Shown here: positions 43,560-53,086 of the stretch, piece by piece
Layout of the letters: each line of letters opens with the position of its first letter
Numbering within the stretch: position 1 is the first letter of the stretch
NCBI GenBank assembly: GCA_031288005.1
Contig: JAITSE010000101.1
Coordinates: forward strand, 1 to 64,000
Direction of reading: 5' to 3'
DNA length: 64,000 bases
Source of the DNA: Treponema sp.
GTDB lineage: Bacteria > Spirochaetota > Spirochaetia > Treponematales > Breznakiellaceae
Position numbers and translations under genes: made by a program
The notes under the pieces: model-generated
What the model was told of the DNA's origin: nothing
The model's input: only the letters and a program-made list of their open reading frames with translations
The model's database searches: none

Positions 43560-45242
43560 ATGGAATATATAGGAATTCTGTTTCGCCTTACCGGAGGGAT
43601 ATGCCTCTTCTTGTACGGAATGAAGGTTATGAGCGACGGTATACAGCAGGCCGCCGGCGACCGGCTCCAGAGAGCCTTGAATTTTATGACTAGGAACCGG
43701 TTTGTTGGAGTGCTTACAGGCGCGGCGGTTACCACTATAATCCAGTCGTCTTCGGCAACTACTGTTATGGTGGTGTCCTTTGTTAACGCCGGGCTCCTCA
43801 ACCTTACCCAGTCTATAGGGGTGATCATGGGGGCGAATATAGGGACCACAACTACCGCATGGATAGTTTCGTTTATCGGCTTCAGCATAAATATTGCCTC
43901 TATCGCCCTGCCGTCTGTGGGGATAGGTTTCATCATGAGAGCTGTAAAATGGAAGCATCAGGACCTGGGAATGGCTTTTTTGGGCTTTGGTTTTATATTC
44001 CTGGGCCTCCAGTTCCTTACAGGCTCCCTGCCCACTGTGAACCCCGAATCCCTTGTTTTTATCGAAAAGATTTCCAATTTGGGATTTGCGTCCATACTTA
44101 TCGCCGTTGCCATCAGTACCGTTGTGACCCTGTTAATGCATTCTTCGGCGGGCGCCATAACGCTGATCATAACTTTGGCTTTCGGTCATATTATCAACTT
44201 TGAAATGGCCGCCGCCATGATCCTGGGGGCTAATATCGGTACCACCATAGACGCGATCCTGGCGGCTATAGGAACTAAGACCGCGGCCAGGCAAGCCGCC
44301 TTGGTCCATGTACTATTCAATGTGGTAGGCAGCATCGCGGCTCTGGTCTTTTTCAGGCCCCTCATCATCTTAGTGGATTTTCTTTCGCCCGGTTCTCCGG
44401 ACGGCTCAAATATCGCCCCCCATCTTGCCATGTTTCACACGGTTTTTAATGTATTCTGCACCCTGATTTTTCTGCCTTTTGTGAATCAGTTTGCCGCATT
44501 GGTTTCTTTCATCATAAAAGAGAAGCCCGGCGAGGAACCTCGCGTCCGCAGGGCTTACAGGCTGGAATATAGTTCCGGCGCCATTCAGAACAGCCCGGAA
44601 CTCAATATACTTAGAGCGCAGAAGGAAATCCGGGACATGGCCGGCATCGCTTCCGCCATGTTTGCCCGGGCCAGCGCTGCCTTGCGTTCTCTCAAGCAGG
44701 ATGGCGGCCAGGAAGCGGTGATAGAGTCCCTGCTCAGGGACTTGCAGGAAAAAGAGGAAACCGCCGATGAAATGCGGGAAGAGCTGACTCGTTTTCTCAT
44801 AGAGTGTACTCATCAGCACTTGAGTCATCATTCGGACCGGAAGGTATCCATGCTCCTGCGTATCATAGCGGACCTTGAAGATCTGACTGATGACTGCTAC
44901 AGCATCAGCCTTATTCTGGAACGGAGCGTGAAGAAAAATCTTATCTTCAAGGAAAAGGAAATGGAGGCCCTGGCGCCTTACGTGGGTCTGGTTGAGGAAT
45001 TCCTGGACTTTGTGGGAAAGCAGCTTGGCAGCCGCATCTCGCTGAAACAGATTCTCTATGCCCGGGACTTGGAGAGCAGAATTGACAAATCCAGAGACAA
45101 ACTGCGGAAGCTGGGCCGAAAACGCATCGAAGCCGGAGAGAACGTTAAAACGGAACTTCTGTTTATCGACCTGGTTAAACGCATCGAAAAGCTGGGGGAC
45201 TGGTGTTCCAATATTTCCGAAGTTTTGGCAAAAACGGGGTAA
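43560..45242 (+). CDS. Na+/phosphate cotransporter with PhoU-like domain
   Basis: A 560-residue member of the NptA/PNaS family. The membrane part (1-330) contains two inverted repeats with the QSS signature (IIQSSSATTVMVVSF and LLMHSSAGAITLI) and ANIGTT twice (GANIGTTTTAW; GANIGTTIDAI). Residues about 355-560 are a helical PhoU-like domain (RDMAGIASAMFARASAALRS). It takes up inorganic phosphate with Na+, which would fit a Na+-pumping V-ATPase and the polyphosphate genes in the same region. The second repeat has HSS in place of QSS. Leaderless start is likely. Confidence 0.92.
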   Translation: MEYIGILFRLTGGICLFLYGMKVMSDGIQQAAGDRLQRALNFMTRNRFVGVLTGAAVTTIIQSSSATTVMVVSFVNAGLLNLTQSIGVIMGANIGTTTTAWIVSFIGFSINIASIALPSVGIGFIMRAVKWKHQDLGMAFLGFGFIFLGLQFLTGSLPTVNPESLVFIEKISNLGFASILIAVAISTVVTLLMHSSAGAITLIITLAFGHIINFEMAAAMILGANIGTTIDAILAAIGTKTAARQAALVHVLFNVVGSIAALVFFRPLIILVDFLSPGSPDGSNIAPHLAMFHTVFNVFCTLIFLPFVNQFAALVSFIIKEKPGEEPRVRRAYRLEYSSGAIQNSPELNILRAQKEIRDMAGIASAMFARASAALRSLKQDGGQEAVIESLLRDLQEKEETADEMREELTRFLIECTHQHLSHHSDRKVSMLLRIIADLEDLTDDCYSISLILERSVKKNLIFKEKEMEALAPYVGLVEEFLDFVGKQLGSRISLKQILYARDLESRIDKSRDKLRKLGRKRIEAGENVKTELLFIDLVKRIEKLGDWCSNISEVLAKTG

Positions 45243-45248
45243 GTTTTT

Positions 45249-45968
45249 TTACTTGTACCGCTGGGTTTCTTTTTCTATGGTTGTGGCGGGGCCGTGGCCT
45301 GGGAATACCCTGACGCCGCCGTCCATGGAGAGGAGCCGTTTTAGACTCTGCATGAGGCTTTCCCAATTACCGCCAGGAAGATCTGTGCGGCCATATCCGT
45401 CATGGAACAGGGTGTCCCCGCTGAAGAGGAGTTTCTGATCCTCCGGCTTGCCTTGCAGGTAGAATCCGGCTGAACCTGGCGTATGCCCCGGCAGGTGCAG
45501 CATTGTGAAGGGGCCGGCCTCGTCTCCTTCCTCAAGGAGCAGGGAAGGGCAGGGCATATCCTTCCAAAGCATATCCACGCAGGACGGGTCCCCCGCGGCG
45601 GCGAAACTTTCCCGGTGGAGGGTATACGCGTCTTTTCCCAGGTAAGCGGCGTCCCCCCGGTGTATGGCGATAAGCGCCTGGGGAAAGACTTCCGCCAAAT
45701 CAGGCAAAGCGGCGATATGATCAAAATGGCCGTGAGTCAGCAGGATGTACCGGGGACTGAGATTTAATTTCTTCATTCGTGCTATAATAAGCGGCGCCTG
45801 GCCGCCCGGATCTATGACTGCACAGGGCTGGGGAGCCTCTTCCGCCTTGCCGGAGAGGGATTCGTCCGGCGGATCGGGTTCGTCCAGAGGCAGGATATAA
45901 CAATTGGCGCATAAGGCCCCTAGGACCAGGGGTTTCAGATGTGTTTCGTTAGGATAAGTCCCATTCAT
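45249..45968 (-). CDS. Metallo-beta-lactamase-fold hydrolase (glyoxalase II-like)
   Basis: A 239-residue hydrolase with the full set of metal ligands: THGHFDH (residues about 78-84), HLPGHTPGS, FSGDTLFHDG and PGHGP near the C-terminus. It starts with LVLGALCANCYIL, common in YcbL/glyoxalase II-like enzymes. It probably hydrolyses thioesters or similar small substrates in the cytoplasm. A 30-residue insert rich in Pro/Glu (residues about 30-50) is unusual. Divergent from the membrane-protein gene at 45998; convergent with the phosphate transporter (7 bases between stops). Confidence 0.85.
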   Translation of the reverse strand: MNGTYPNETHLKPLVLGALCANCYILPLDEPDPPDESLSGKAEEAPQPCAVIDPGGQAPLIIARMKKLNLSPRYILLTHGHFDHIAALPDLAEVFPQALIAIHRGDAAYLGKDAYTLHRESFAAAGDPSCVDMLWKDMPCPSLLLEEGDEAGPFTMLHLPGHTPGSAGFYLQGKPEDQKLLFSGDTLFHDGYGRTDLPGGNWESLMQSLKRLLSMDGGVRVFPGHGPATTIEKETQRYK

Positions 45969-45997
45969 GGAGGAATAATAACCTGCGGCCTTTTAAT

Positions 45998-47191
45998 TTG
46001 CTAGTAATAATCGCTCTTGCCGTGTTTTGGTACGGCCTGGTTCCGGTGGCCGGGGCCTTTGTGAACCGCCGGAACTGGCGGCTTTTCCGCCGCCGCTTTG
46101 ACGATCTCTGTCTCAAACCTTTCCTGGATTATGCGGCCTGCGGGCGGGACGATGGCGGGATCTACCGTTTTATAGGCGGGTTTGAATCGATTACCGGCGG
46201 ACATACAATTTGGATCCGGAACGAAGAACTCACCATCCCGGTCTCCCTGGATGACGCTTATATCTATGTACTATCCATGCCGCAAAAAGACGAGCCATCC
46301 TGGGGTTTCACTCCCGGCAACGAAACCCCGGTCCGCATTAAATGGGACCATATTACCGCCCTCACTGAGGAAGCTAAGATTTTTGTGGGGGGGGCCCTTA
46401 TGCTTAAAGATAACCGGATGACTTTTTGCTCTGAACAGGGAAATCCCCTGCTGGTCATCTTTTATGAAGGACCGGACCGCTCTCTTGCGGGCCGAATCAT
46501 AAGGGCAGGCAGGGATAGCAATGAATACTGGAACTTTCTTACCCCCTATGCTCTTACCCTGGGGTCCCTCTCCCAACTCACAATCGCCATGAATTTTGTG
46601 AACCGGCCTGCCTATATGCTTACGGCTATAACGGCCTTTTTAGCGGTATTCATTCCCCTTTTCCCCATGGCGCCGCCCGGTTTTGCGCTGACCATACTCT
46701 ACAAGCGGCTCTGGTGGTACGCCCGGATCTTTAGGGTCTACCGGGACCTCACGCGGCTGCCGCTGAAATATCTGCCCTCAGGCGGACTTCCGGGACCCGA
46801 GGGGCGGAAGCTCCTCGATGAACAGAATCAGGGCCGCCTGCCTGATGGGGAACGCTACGAATGCGTCTATTTTCAGTCTCTGCCCGGCGAAGCAAAGGAC
46901 GCGATGGAAAACATGAGGCTTAAACTTCTTGTCCCTGAAAAGAAGGTGGACAGACGCGGAGGCTGGTATATTTTTGGCGCCCCCCCCGAAAACGGCTGTG
47001 CCGGGGCGCTCCCCGGCGAGCCCCGCGACGTATTCGCCCCTTATGCGGCTGTCCCGGGAAATCCTGATGATTTGTCCCGGGGCTTTACCTATAAAGCGTA
47101 TATCCTGGAAATGAGCGCTTGGATAGCGCTGCTTGCGGGGATATGTCTAAATATCGCCGCCGCCGGAATAGTCATCGTCGTCTTGAATTGA
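45998..47191 (+). CDS. Membrane protein of unknown function
   Basis: A 397-residue protein with membrane segments at the N-terminus (VIIALAVFWYGLVPVAGAF), in the middle (YMLTAITAFLAVFIPLFPM, about 205-225) and at the C-terminus (WIALLAGICLNIAAAGIVIV). The part between the first two is a soluble domain facing one side (LDDAYIYVLSMPQ). I do not recognise the family. The start is TTG at 45998 with no strong ribosome-binding site nearby. Its 3' end overlaps the convergent DbpA-domain gene by 45 bases. Confidence 0.65.
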   Translation: MLVIIALAVFWYGLVPVAGAFVNRRNWRLFRRRFDDLCLKPFLDYAACGRDDGGIYRFIGGFESITGGHTIWIRNEELTIPVSLDDAYIYVLSMPQKDEPSWGFTPGNETPVRIKWDHITALTEEAKIFVGGALMLKDNRMTFCSEQGNPLLVIFYEGPDRSLAGRIIRAGRDSNEYWNFLTPYALTLGSLSQLTIAMNFVNRPAYMLTAITAFLAVFIPLFPMAPPGFALTILYKRLWWYARIFRVYRDLTRLPLKYLPSGGLPGPEGRKLLDEQNQGRLPDGERYECVYFQSLPGEAKDAMENMRLKLLVPEKKVDRRGGWYIFGAPPENGCAGALPGEPRDVFAPYAAVPGNPDDLSRGFTYKAYILEMSAWIALLAGICLNIAAAGIVIVVLN

Positions 47192-47845
47192 GGATTCCTC
47201 TTTTCCTCTTTTCCAGGTGGAATCTTCTTCCGGGAAAGCGGCGTCTTCGGCATCCCCGGCATCCCCGCCCCGGGGTAAAAACTCACCGCCTTCTTCCGTC
47301 TCAGGCTTTTCTTCCGCTCCGTGGGCATAGTTAACGGTCAGAGACCGTCCGCGAAAAGATATCCCGTTCAGGGCTTCGATTATATCATCCGCCGCCTCTG
47401 TTTTGACCTGGATAAAGGAGTAGTTGTCAAATATCCGGATGTTCCCCACATCGTCTCTGGATGCGGGAGTCTTCGATGAGATAAGCCCCAGGATTTCTCT
47501 GGGAAATACCCGGCGGCTCCTGCCGATGCTGATAAAAAGCCGGACCGAATCTTCGTCAGGCAGAAATTTGCGCGCTTCCCTGCGCTCCCGCTCGTTCCGG
47601 TCCTGGGCCGGTTTTTGGGATCCCCGGAAATTTTTTTCCCGTGAAGCGCCGTATTTCCGGTTTTCTTCCTGGTCCAATTCCATGAGCAGATACGCGGTAA
47701 AATAGGATCGCCTGAAAAAGGAAACTTCCTTTTTGAAAATCGACAGATACCGGCTTAAAATCTTGGGATCCGCCTGGGTATACGTTTTCTCAAGAGCCTC
47801 GGCGATTCGTTTTTTTAAGCGCCCTGAATCAATTTGAAAAGCCAT
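47147..47845 (-). CDS. Stand-alone DbpA-type RNA-binding domain protein
   Basis: A 232-residue protein without helicase motifs. Residues about 105-180 match the DbpA/CsdA RNA-binding fold: VRLFISIGRSRRVFPREILG, then VGNIRIFDNYSFIQV and LNGISFRGRSLTVNYA. The N-terminal 90 residues are helical and basic, the C-terminal 50 acidic and disordered (DDDDYSGGGDI). It may help ribosome assembly or chaperone RNA beside the full helicase at 17294-19201; that is inference. Overlaps the end of the membrane-protein gene. Ribosome-binding site AGGAG lies six bases upstream of the ATG. Confidence 0.78.
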   Translation of the reverse strand: MAFQIDSGRLKKRIAEALEKTYTQADPKILSRYLSIFKKEVSFFRRSYFTAYLLMELDQEENRKYGASREKNFRGSQKPAQDRNERERREARKFLPDEDSVRLFISIGRSRRVFPREILGLISSKTPASRDDVGNIRIFDNYSFIQVKTEAADDIIEALNGISFRGRSLTVNYAHGAEEKPETEEGGEFLPRGGDAGDAEDAAFPEEDSTWKRGKEESSIQDDDDYSGGGDI

Positions 47846-47929
47846 AGATTTATTTTGCTCCTAAAAATGAATTACGGATTATAAAACGCTGTTTCTTTTA
47901 CAATGACATAAAAAAGGGACTTGTTCAAT

Positions 47930-48330
47930 AAGCCTGCAAGCCAGGAGACCGGAGACTTTTAGTCTCATGGTCTCAGGCTTGCTTAGGAGTTTTGAGACCT
48001 GCGGTCTCTTGAACTGTTTGTGACTGTGAACCTTTTTGGGGGCAAAAAACTCCACGCACTTCTTCTTAGGGCTGGTTCTACGGGGTCTGTCCCCCGGGCT
48101 GGTCTAAGCGCCGGGAAAAGAATTCTACAGGCCGGATAAAGACCGCTATATGTATTGGAAAGACCGTTGCATGTATTGGAAAGCCTGCGTCCCTGCGGTC
48201 CTGCGGCCAGTAGGCCGCTTGGAGTTTTTTGAATTGTTTGCCGCTCTGGACTTCTTGTAGGTCAAAAAACTCCACGCACGTCTTTTACGGGCTGGTTCCC
48301 TGAGACCCTTGCGGTCCTGCGGGCCGCTTC
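47930..48330. repeat. Family A palindromic repeats, two tandem copies, before fba
   Basis: Two related units lie head to tail. The first has CTTAGGAGTTTTGAGACC, GTGACTGTGAACCTTTTTGG and CAAAAAACTCCACGCACTTC (to 48063); the second has CTTGGAGTTTTTTGAATTG and TCAAAAAACTCCACGCACGT (to 48280), both followed by a GGGCTGGTTC tail. ATGTATTGGAAAG is repeated directly between them (about 48149 and 48169). No gene is seen in 47846-48369. Confidence 0.85.
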
Positions 48331-48369
48331 CCCGCACTGGTTCGCCAGCCGCAGCGGTTCCATGCGTCC

Positions 48370-48398
48370 TTGACCAAGCCAGGCTCCTGCCATACTAT
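48370..48398 (+). promoter_or_regulatory. Promoter of fba
   Basis: TTGACC, a 17-base spacer and TACTAT precede fba, leaving a leader of about 60 bases that contains the hairpin GGCATAG-caat-CTATGCC (48411-48428) and the ribosome-binding site AAGGAG. Confidence 0.6.
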
Positions 48399-48467
48399 AA
48401 AAGGCAAGCTTGGCATAGCAATCTATGCCGCTAAAATCAGCTTTTTTATAAAGCTAAGGAGCGTTAC

Positions 48468-49466
48468 ATGACAAGTTATAGAGAATTAGGTTTAGTGAAT
48501 ACCGTTGAGTTGTTCAAAAAAGCGGTAAACGGCGCTTACGCGCTGCCGGCGTACAATTTCAACAATATGGAGCAGCTGCAGGCCGTCATTCAAGCCTGCG
48601 TGGAAACCAAATCGCCGGTTATCCTTCAGGTCTCAGCCGGGGCCAGGAAGTACGCCAATCAGAATCTGCTGAAAAACATGGCCCGGGGCGCCGTGGAATA
48701 CGCGCACGAACTGGGCTGCGACATTCCCATCGTCCTGCACCTGGACCACGGGGACAGCTTCGAACTGTGCAAGGACTGTATAGAGACCGGGTTTTCCTCC
48801 GTCATGATTGACGGCTCCCATCTTCCCTTTGAGGAAAACGTTGCTTTAACAAAAAAAGTCTGCGAATTCGCCCATTCCCGGAAGGATTACGTGTCCGTTG
48901 AAGGGGAGCTTGGAGTCCTTGCCGGCGTTGAAGACGACGTGTCATCGGAGCACAGCCACTACACCCAGCCCGATGATGTCGAGGACTTCGTGAAAAAGAC
49001 CGGGGCCGACTCCCTGGCGATCTCGATTGGTACAAGCCACGGGCGGACAAAATTCAAACCGGAGCAGTGTACCAGGGACGCTAAGGGCGTACTCATCCCC
49101 CCGCCCCTGCGCTTCGATATTCTTGAGGAAATCGAAAAGCGCATCCCCGGTTTCCCGATTGTCCTTCACGGCTCCTCATCCGTTCCGGCGGAATACGTGA
49201 AAATGATTGAGGAGTTCGGCGGCAAGCTCAAAGATTCCGTAGGCATCCCGGAGGAGCAGCTTCGCCGGGCCGCAAAGAGCGCGGTCTGCAAGATCAATAT
49301 CGATTCCGATGGACGCCTTGCAATGACCGCCATAATCCGCAAAGTCTTTGCTGAAAAGCCGGAAGAATTCGATCCCCGCAAATACCTTGGACCAGCCAGG
49401 GATGAACTTAAAAAGATGTACGCCCATAAAAACGTCAGCGTTCTGGGTTCGGCGGGACAGGCTTGA
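48468..49466 (+). CDS. fba: Class II fructose-bisphosphate aldolase
   Basis: A 332-residue zinc-dependent aldolase of glycolysis and gluconeogenesis that splits fructose 1,6-bisphosphate. Signatures: LPAYNFNNMEQLQAV, the zinc ligand region HLDHGDSFELC (HxDH), MIDGSHLPFEENV, VEGELG and the second zinc His in SIGTSHGRTKF, with LHGSSSVP as the third. AAGGAG is eight bases before the ATG. The size and motif order fit the class IIB group. It has its own promoter and precedes the purine cluster. Confidence 0.96.
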   Translation: MTSYRELGLVNTVELFKKAVNGAYALPAYNFNNMEQLQAVIQACVETKSPVILQVSAGARKYANQNLLKNMARGAVEYAHELGCDIPIVLHLDHGDSFELCKDCIETGFSSVMIDGSHLPFEENVALTKKVCEFAHSRKDYVSVEGELGVLAGVEDDVSSEHSHYTQPDDVEDFVKKTGADSLAISIGTSHGRTKFKPEQCTRDAKGVLIPPPLRFDILEEIEKRIPGFPIVLHGSSSVPAEYVKMIEEFGGKLKDSVGIPEEQLRRAAKSAVCKINIDSDGRLAMTAIIRKVFAEKPEEFDPRKYLGPARDELKKMYAHKNVSVLGSAGQA

Positions 49467-49488
49467 GGGCCAAAACTTCCACGCCCGG

Positions 49489-49995
49489 ATGCGGGAAATG
49501 AAAGCCGCTATTGTTTTCGGCTCCCGCTCCGATCTGGGGATTATGAAGAAAGCCGCCGTGGTGTTCCGGGAATTCGGGGTTGAGTATACCGCGCACATTG
49601 TGTCGGCCCACAGGTCGCCTGAACTGCTTGACGAGACGGTTAAAAAGATCGAGTCAGGCGGCGCGGAGGTGATCGTCGCCGGAGCGGGGCTTGCCGCCCA
49701 CCTTCCCGGACTTATCGCGGCCAAGACCCTCATCCCTGTGATTGGGGTGCCTGTCTGTTCCGGGGGGCTTGGCGGCATGGACGCGCTTCTCTCGATAGCG
49801 CAGATGCCAAAGCCCGTACCGGTGGCCGCCGTGGGGGTGGACAACGGGGCCAATGCCGCGTATCTTGCCTGCCGGATTCTTGCGCTTAAATACGGTGAAC
49901 TGAAAACGCGCCTCGCCGCCTTCATGGATAAAATGAAAGCCGGGCTTGTACGGGACGCCGCGGGCATAGACCTGGAAAGCGGCCCCGAGGCCTAG
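49489..49995 (+). CDS. purE: PurE-type carboxylase/mutase (class II-like)
   Basis: A 168-residue purine-biosynthesis enzyme acting on aminoimidazole ribonucleotide. [12 protein letters not shown] binds the phosphate, and [10 protein letters not shown] has the catalytic His. The segment [18 protein letters not shown] resembles class II PurE (direct CO2 use, described in Treponema denticola) more than class I (which needs PurK); no purK is in the window. The start may be ATG at 49489 or 49498; neither has a good ribosome-binding site, so coupling with fba upstream is possible. purC follows after 20 bases. Confidence 0.88.
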   Translation: MREMKAAIVFGSRSDLGIMKKAAVVFREFGVEYTAHIVSAHRSPELLDETVKKIESGGAEVIVAGAGLAAHLPGLIAAKTLIPVIGVPVCSGGLGGMDALLSIAQMPKPVPVAAVGVDNGANAAYLACRILALKYGELKTRLAAFMDKMKAGLVRDAAGIDLESGPEA

Positions 49996-50015
49996 GGGGA
50001 AACAAGGAGGGAGCG

Positions 50016-50750
50016 ATGACGGATTACAAACAGGGAAGCCTGCTGTACGAGGGCAAGGCGAAAAAAGTTTACGCCGCGGGCGCGAAGAGCGCTTCCTGTG
50101 AAGATCTGGTGATCATCCATTACAAGGACGACGCCACGGCCTTTAACGGGGAAAAGAAGGGGCAAATCGAGGATAAGGGGCTTCTGAACAACCGGATCGC
50201 CTCGGAGCTTTTCGCCTTTCTTGAGTCGTCGGGGGTCCCCACCCATTTTGTGGAGCGGATCTCAGAGCGGGATATGGCGTGCCTCAAGGTGAAGATCATC
50301 CCCCTGGAGGTAATAGTTAGGAATGCGGCGGCCGGCTCCATGGCAAAGCGGCTGGGTCTTAAAGAGGGGATGGAACTGTTGACCCCGGTGTTCGAGCTTT
50401 CATACAAGGACGACGCTCTGGGGGACCCGCTGATCAACGATTACCACGCGGCGGCCATAGGCGCGTCCACTTTTGAGGAACTGCGGGAGCTTCAGGGCCT
50501 TGCCGCCAAAGTGAACGGCATTCTTTCCGCCTTCTTCCTTGAGCGGGGCCTCAGACTCATCGACTTCAAACTTGAATTCGGCAGGACTTCAACGGGCCGG
50601 CTTGTGCTGGCCGACGAGATTTCGCCTGACACCTGCCGCTTCTGGGACAGGGAGACCGGTGAAAAGCTCGACAAAGACCGGTTCCGCCGGGACTTGGGGA
50701 ATGTGAAAGAAGCCTACATCGAGATTCTGAAGCGGATCGAAGGCAAATAA
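50016..50750 (+). CDS. purC: Phosphoribosylaminoimidazole-succinocarboxamide synthase
   Basis: A 244-residue SAICAR synthetase, catalysing the ATP-dependent joining of CAIR and aspartate. Motifs: [11 protein letters not shown] at the N-terminus, [45 protein letters not shown] and [25 protein letters not shown] lies before the ATG. It sits between purE and purF in an operon; the product of PurE is its substrate. Confidence 0.97.
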   Translation: MTDYKQGSLLYEGKAKKVYAAGAKSASCEDLVIIHYKDDATAFNGEKKGQIEDKGLLNNRIASELFAFLESSGVPTHFVERISERDMACLKVKIIPLEVIVRNAAAGSMAKRLGLKEGMELLTPVFELSYKDDALGDPLINDYHAAAIGASTFEELRELQGLAAKVNGILSAFFLERGLRLIDFKLEFGRTSTGRLVLADEISPDTCRFWDRETGEKLDKDRFRRDLGNVKEAYIEILKRIEGK

Positions 50751-50752
50751 TC

Positions 50753-52210
50753 ATGGACAGCTTACAAAAAGCGGCGCTGCTTTACCCGGCGGCGGATGCG
50801 GAGGAAGACAAGTTATCCGAGGAGTGCGGGGTCTTTGGCGTGTTCTGCGAGGACCCGGAAAAGGATATGGCGCCCCTGGTGTACTACGGACTCTTTGCAT
50901 TGCAGCACAGGGGCCAGGAAAGCGCGGGCATCGCGGCGGTCAAAGATAAAAACATCGAGTGCCGGAAAGGGATGGGCCTTGTGGGAGAGGTGTTCAGCCC
51001 GGAACTCATCGCGGGGATAAAGGGTTCCGCGGCCATAGGCCATGTGCGCTACTCTACCTGCGGTTCCAGCGTCATAGAAAACGCGCAGCCCTTTGTAAGC
51101 CGCTCTAAGCTGGGTCCCATAGCCGTGGCCCATAACGGAACCCTGACTAACGCCGACGTGGTCCGGGAACTCCTTGAGGACGCGGGGATAGGCTTTACCT
51201 CTTCAAGCGACAGCGAGGTAATCGTCAACCTTATCGCGAAGAATTACCGGAAGGGCCTTGAGCGGGCCTTAACGGATACTATAAAATTCATCAAGGGTTC
51301 CTATGCTCTGGTGGTCCTTGCGGGCGAATCTATGGTCGGCGCCCGGGACCCCAACGGGATCAGGCCCCTCTGCCTGGGCAAATTCGGCGGCGGCTGGATT
51401 CTGGCAAGCGAGTCCTGCGCTGTTGACGCGGTGGACGGGGAGTTTGTCCGGGACATAGAGCCGGGGGAACTGGTGATTATTAACCGGGACGGGGTTTTCT
51501 CTTTTTTGTACAGCGAAAAAACCAGGCGGGCGTCCTGTTCTTTTGAATACATCTACTTCGCCCGGCCTGACACTCTCATTGACGGCGTGGATGTTTACGG
51601 CTCCAGGATCAGGGCGGGGGAAATATTGGGCAGGGAATCGGCGCTGGAAGCGGACCTGGTGATAGGCGTCCCTGACTCAGGCGCTCCTGCGGCCATAGGT
51701 TACGGCAGGGCTACGGGTACTCCTTTCGGCCTGGGGATAGTGAAAAGCAAATATGTGGGCCGCACCTTCATCTCGCCGAATCAGGAGATGCGGGAAAAGG
51801 CGGTCTCGGTAAAGCACAACGTGATCCGCAGCGAGGTGGCGGGTAAGCGGGTGGTGGTCATCGACGATTCTATAGTCCGGGGTACAACAAGCCGGCACCT
51901 GGTCTCCATCCTGCGGAAGGCCGGGGCCAGGGAAGTTCACTTCCGGGTCTGTTCCCCGCCGGTCCGTTTTCCATGTTACTTCGGCATAGATACTCCCCAC
52001 CGCAAAGACCTGATCAGCAACGGCAGCAGCGTCTCAGAGCTTTGCGACGCCCTTGACGCGGACAGTTTGGCTTTCATCTCGGTGGAGGGCCTTCTGGAAG
52101 CCCTGGACGGAGGGAAACTTCGCTCCGGGGAGGGCCGCCATGATGGGTCTTACTGTCTTGGCTGCTTTACAGGAGAGTATCCTGTTTCTGTACACGGAGA
52201 AACGAGTTAA
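50753..52210 (+). CDS. purF: Amidophosphoribosyltransferase
   Basis: A 485-residue enzyme for the first step of purine synthesis. The Ntn nucleophile Cys is C25 in SEECGVFGVF, exposed after removal of a 24-residue propeptide (longer than the usual 10 or so). PRPP is bound by VVVIDDSIVRGTTS. Cys residues of the Bacillus-type iron-sulfur enzyme are all present: SCSFEYIYFARP, RFPCYFGID and SYCLGCFTGEYP, so it should carry an oxygen-sensitive [4Fe-4S] cluster. It starts two bases after purC; a coupled start is likely. Confidence 0.96.
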   Translation: MDSLQKAALLYPAADAEEDKLSEECGVFGVFCEDPEKDMAPLVYYGLFALQHRGQESAGIAAVKDKNIECRKGMGLVGEVFSPELIAGIKGSAAIGHVRYSTCGSSVIENAQPFVSRSKLGPIAVAHNGTLTNADVVRELLEDAGIGFTSSSDSEVIVNLIAKNYRKGLERALTDTIKFIKGSYALVVLAGESMVGARDPNGIRPLCLGKFGGGWILASESCAVDAVDGEFVRDIEPGELVIINRDGVFSFLYSEKTRRASCSFEYIYFARPDTLIDGVDVYGSRIRAGEILGRESALEADLVIGVPDSGAPAAIGYGRATGTPFGLGIVKSKYVGRTFISPNQEMREKAVSVKHNVIRSEVAGKRVVVIDDSIVRGTTSRHLVSILRKAGAREVHFRVCSPPVRFPCYFGIDTPHRKDLISNGSSVSELCDALDADSLAFISVEGLLEALDGGKLRSGEGRHDGSYCLGCFTGEYPVSVHGETS

Positions 52211-52213
52211 ACC

Positions 52214-52259
52214 GCGGTTTTCATTCACGGCGGCTTTGAGATCGTTAATCTGAAACCGC
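52214..52259. terminator. Possible bidirectional terminator between purF and the convergent gene
   Basis: GCGGTTTTCA (52214-52223) pairs with TGAAACCGC (52251-52259), with a 27-base loop and a T-rich tail on the plus strand. It lies between two converging genes, but the loop is large. Confidence 0.4.
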
Positions 52260-52267
52260 AAATTTTG

Positions 52268-53077
52268 CTATAAAATTTCCAGTTCCTGTTCAACTTCTCC
52301 GAGGCGTTTGGTAAGGGAGGCTATGGTCCGTTCCAGGCGGAGTTTTTCCTTTTCAAGCCTGGCGCGCTGCTCCTCATCAGTGAGAGGCGCTGAAGGGGAA
52401 GCCGCTCTCCCACCGCGGACCCCGGTTTTAACCGTATCAGGGCTCTTGCCTCTGATTAGGGCCTGCTCGGCGGCCATACGCTCATCATCATTTCGGATCC
52501 CCGCAAGAAAGCGCATATTGTCGGGGCCAAGCTGCGGGTTGAGGTTGTATTGATACATTTTTATGGCGGTACTCGCGGCAAGGCGGGGTATACACAGTAC
52601 CCGGTCAACATAGTCCTCGAAGCGGGCGTCTATGGCGGAGCATAGTTCGTGGGCCCGCAGAAGGTGCATACCCAATTCTTTTACAAGACTGCCGTTCTCC
52701 CGGAGGTATTTGCCGCGTATGGTTTCGGTTAATTCCGCCAGTTCCGGGGAATCTGCGAATACATTTTTGTATACCCCCTGGGCTTCCGCTTTTTCCAGCA
52801 GGCCGTGGAATATGGCCCAGAATTCCGCCGTGTGGGACCGGGACGGCAGCCTGCCGCACCGGGAGCAGGCGTGGAGATGATGGGCGTATTCGTGGATGGC
52901 TGTGTAAACAAGAAGATTGCCGTCGTTAAAATTCCGGTTATGAATGATGATTTCCCGGGTTTCAGGCTTGTAAAGCCCGTTGACTTTCCTGCTTTTTTTG
53001 CCAGAAAAGATCAACTGAAAATCCAAGGGAGCATCTTCTATTGAAAGCAGGGCTTCTTTTACTTGATCCTGATTCAT
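52268..53077 (-). CDS. SprT-like HExxH metallopeptidase-like protein
   Basis: A 269-residue cytoplasmic protein. Residues about 60-70 hold HEYAHHLHAC, an HExxH zinc motif, followed by CSRCGRLPSRSHTAEFW with two Cys and a third His. This layout is similar to SprT/ImmA-like peptidases but no family is certain. The last 40 residues form a coiled coil (EEQRARLEKEKLRLERTIAS). Nine bases separate it from the end of the rsmE gene upstream on the same strand, so they are probably co-transcribed. Confidence 0.68.
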   Translation of the reverse strand: MNQDQVKEALLSIEDAPLDFQLIFSGKKSRKVNGLYKPETREIIIHNRNFNDGNLLVYTAIHEYAHHLHACSRCGRLPSRSHTAEFWAIFHGLLEKAEAQGVYKNVFADSPELAELTETIRGKYLRENGSLVKELGMHLLRAHELCSAIDARFEDYVDRVLCIPRLAASTAIKMYQYNLNPQLGPDNMRFLAGIRNDDERMAAEQALIRGKSPDTVKTGVRGGRAASPSAPLTDEEQRARLEKEKLRLERTIASLTKRLGEVEQELEIL

Positions 53078-53086
53078 AGAGCCAGT

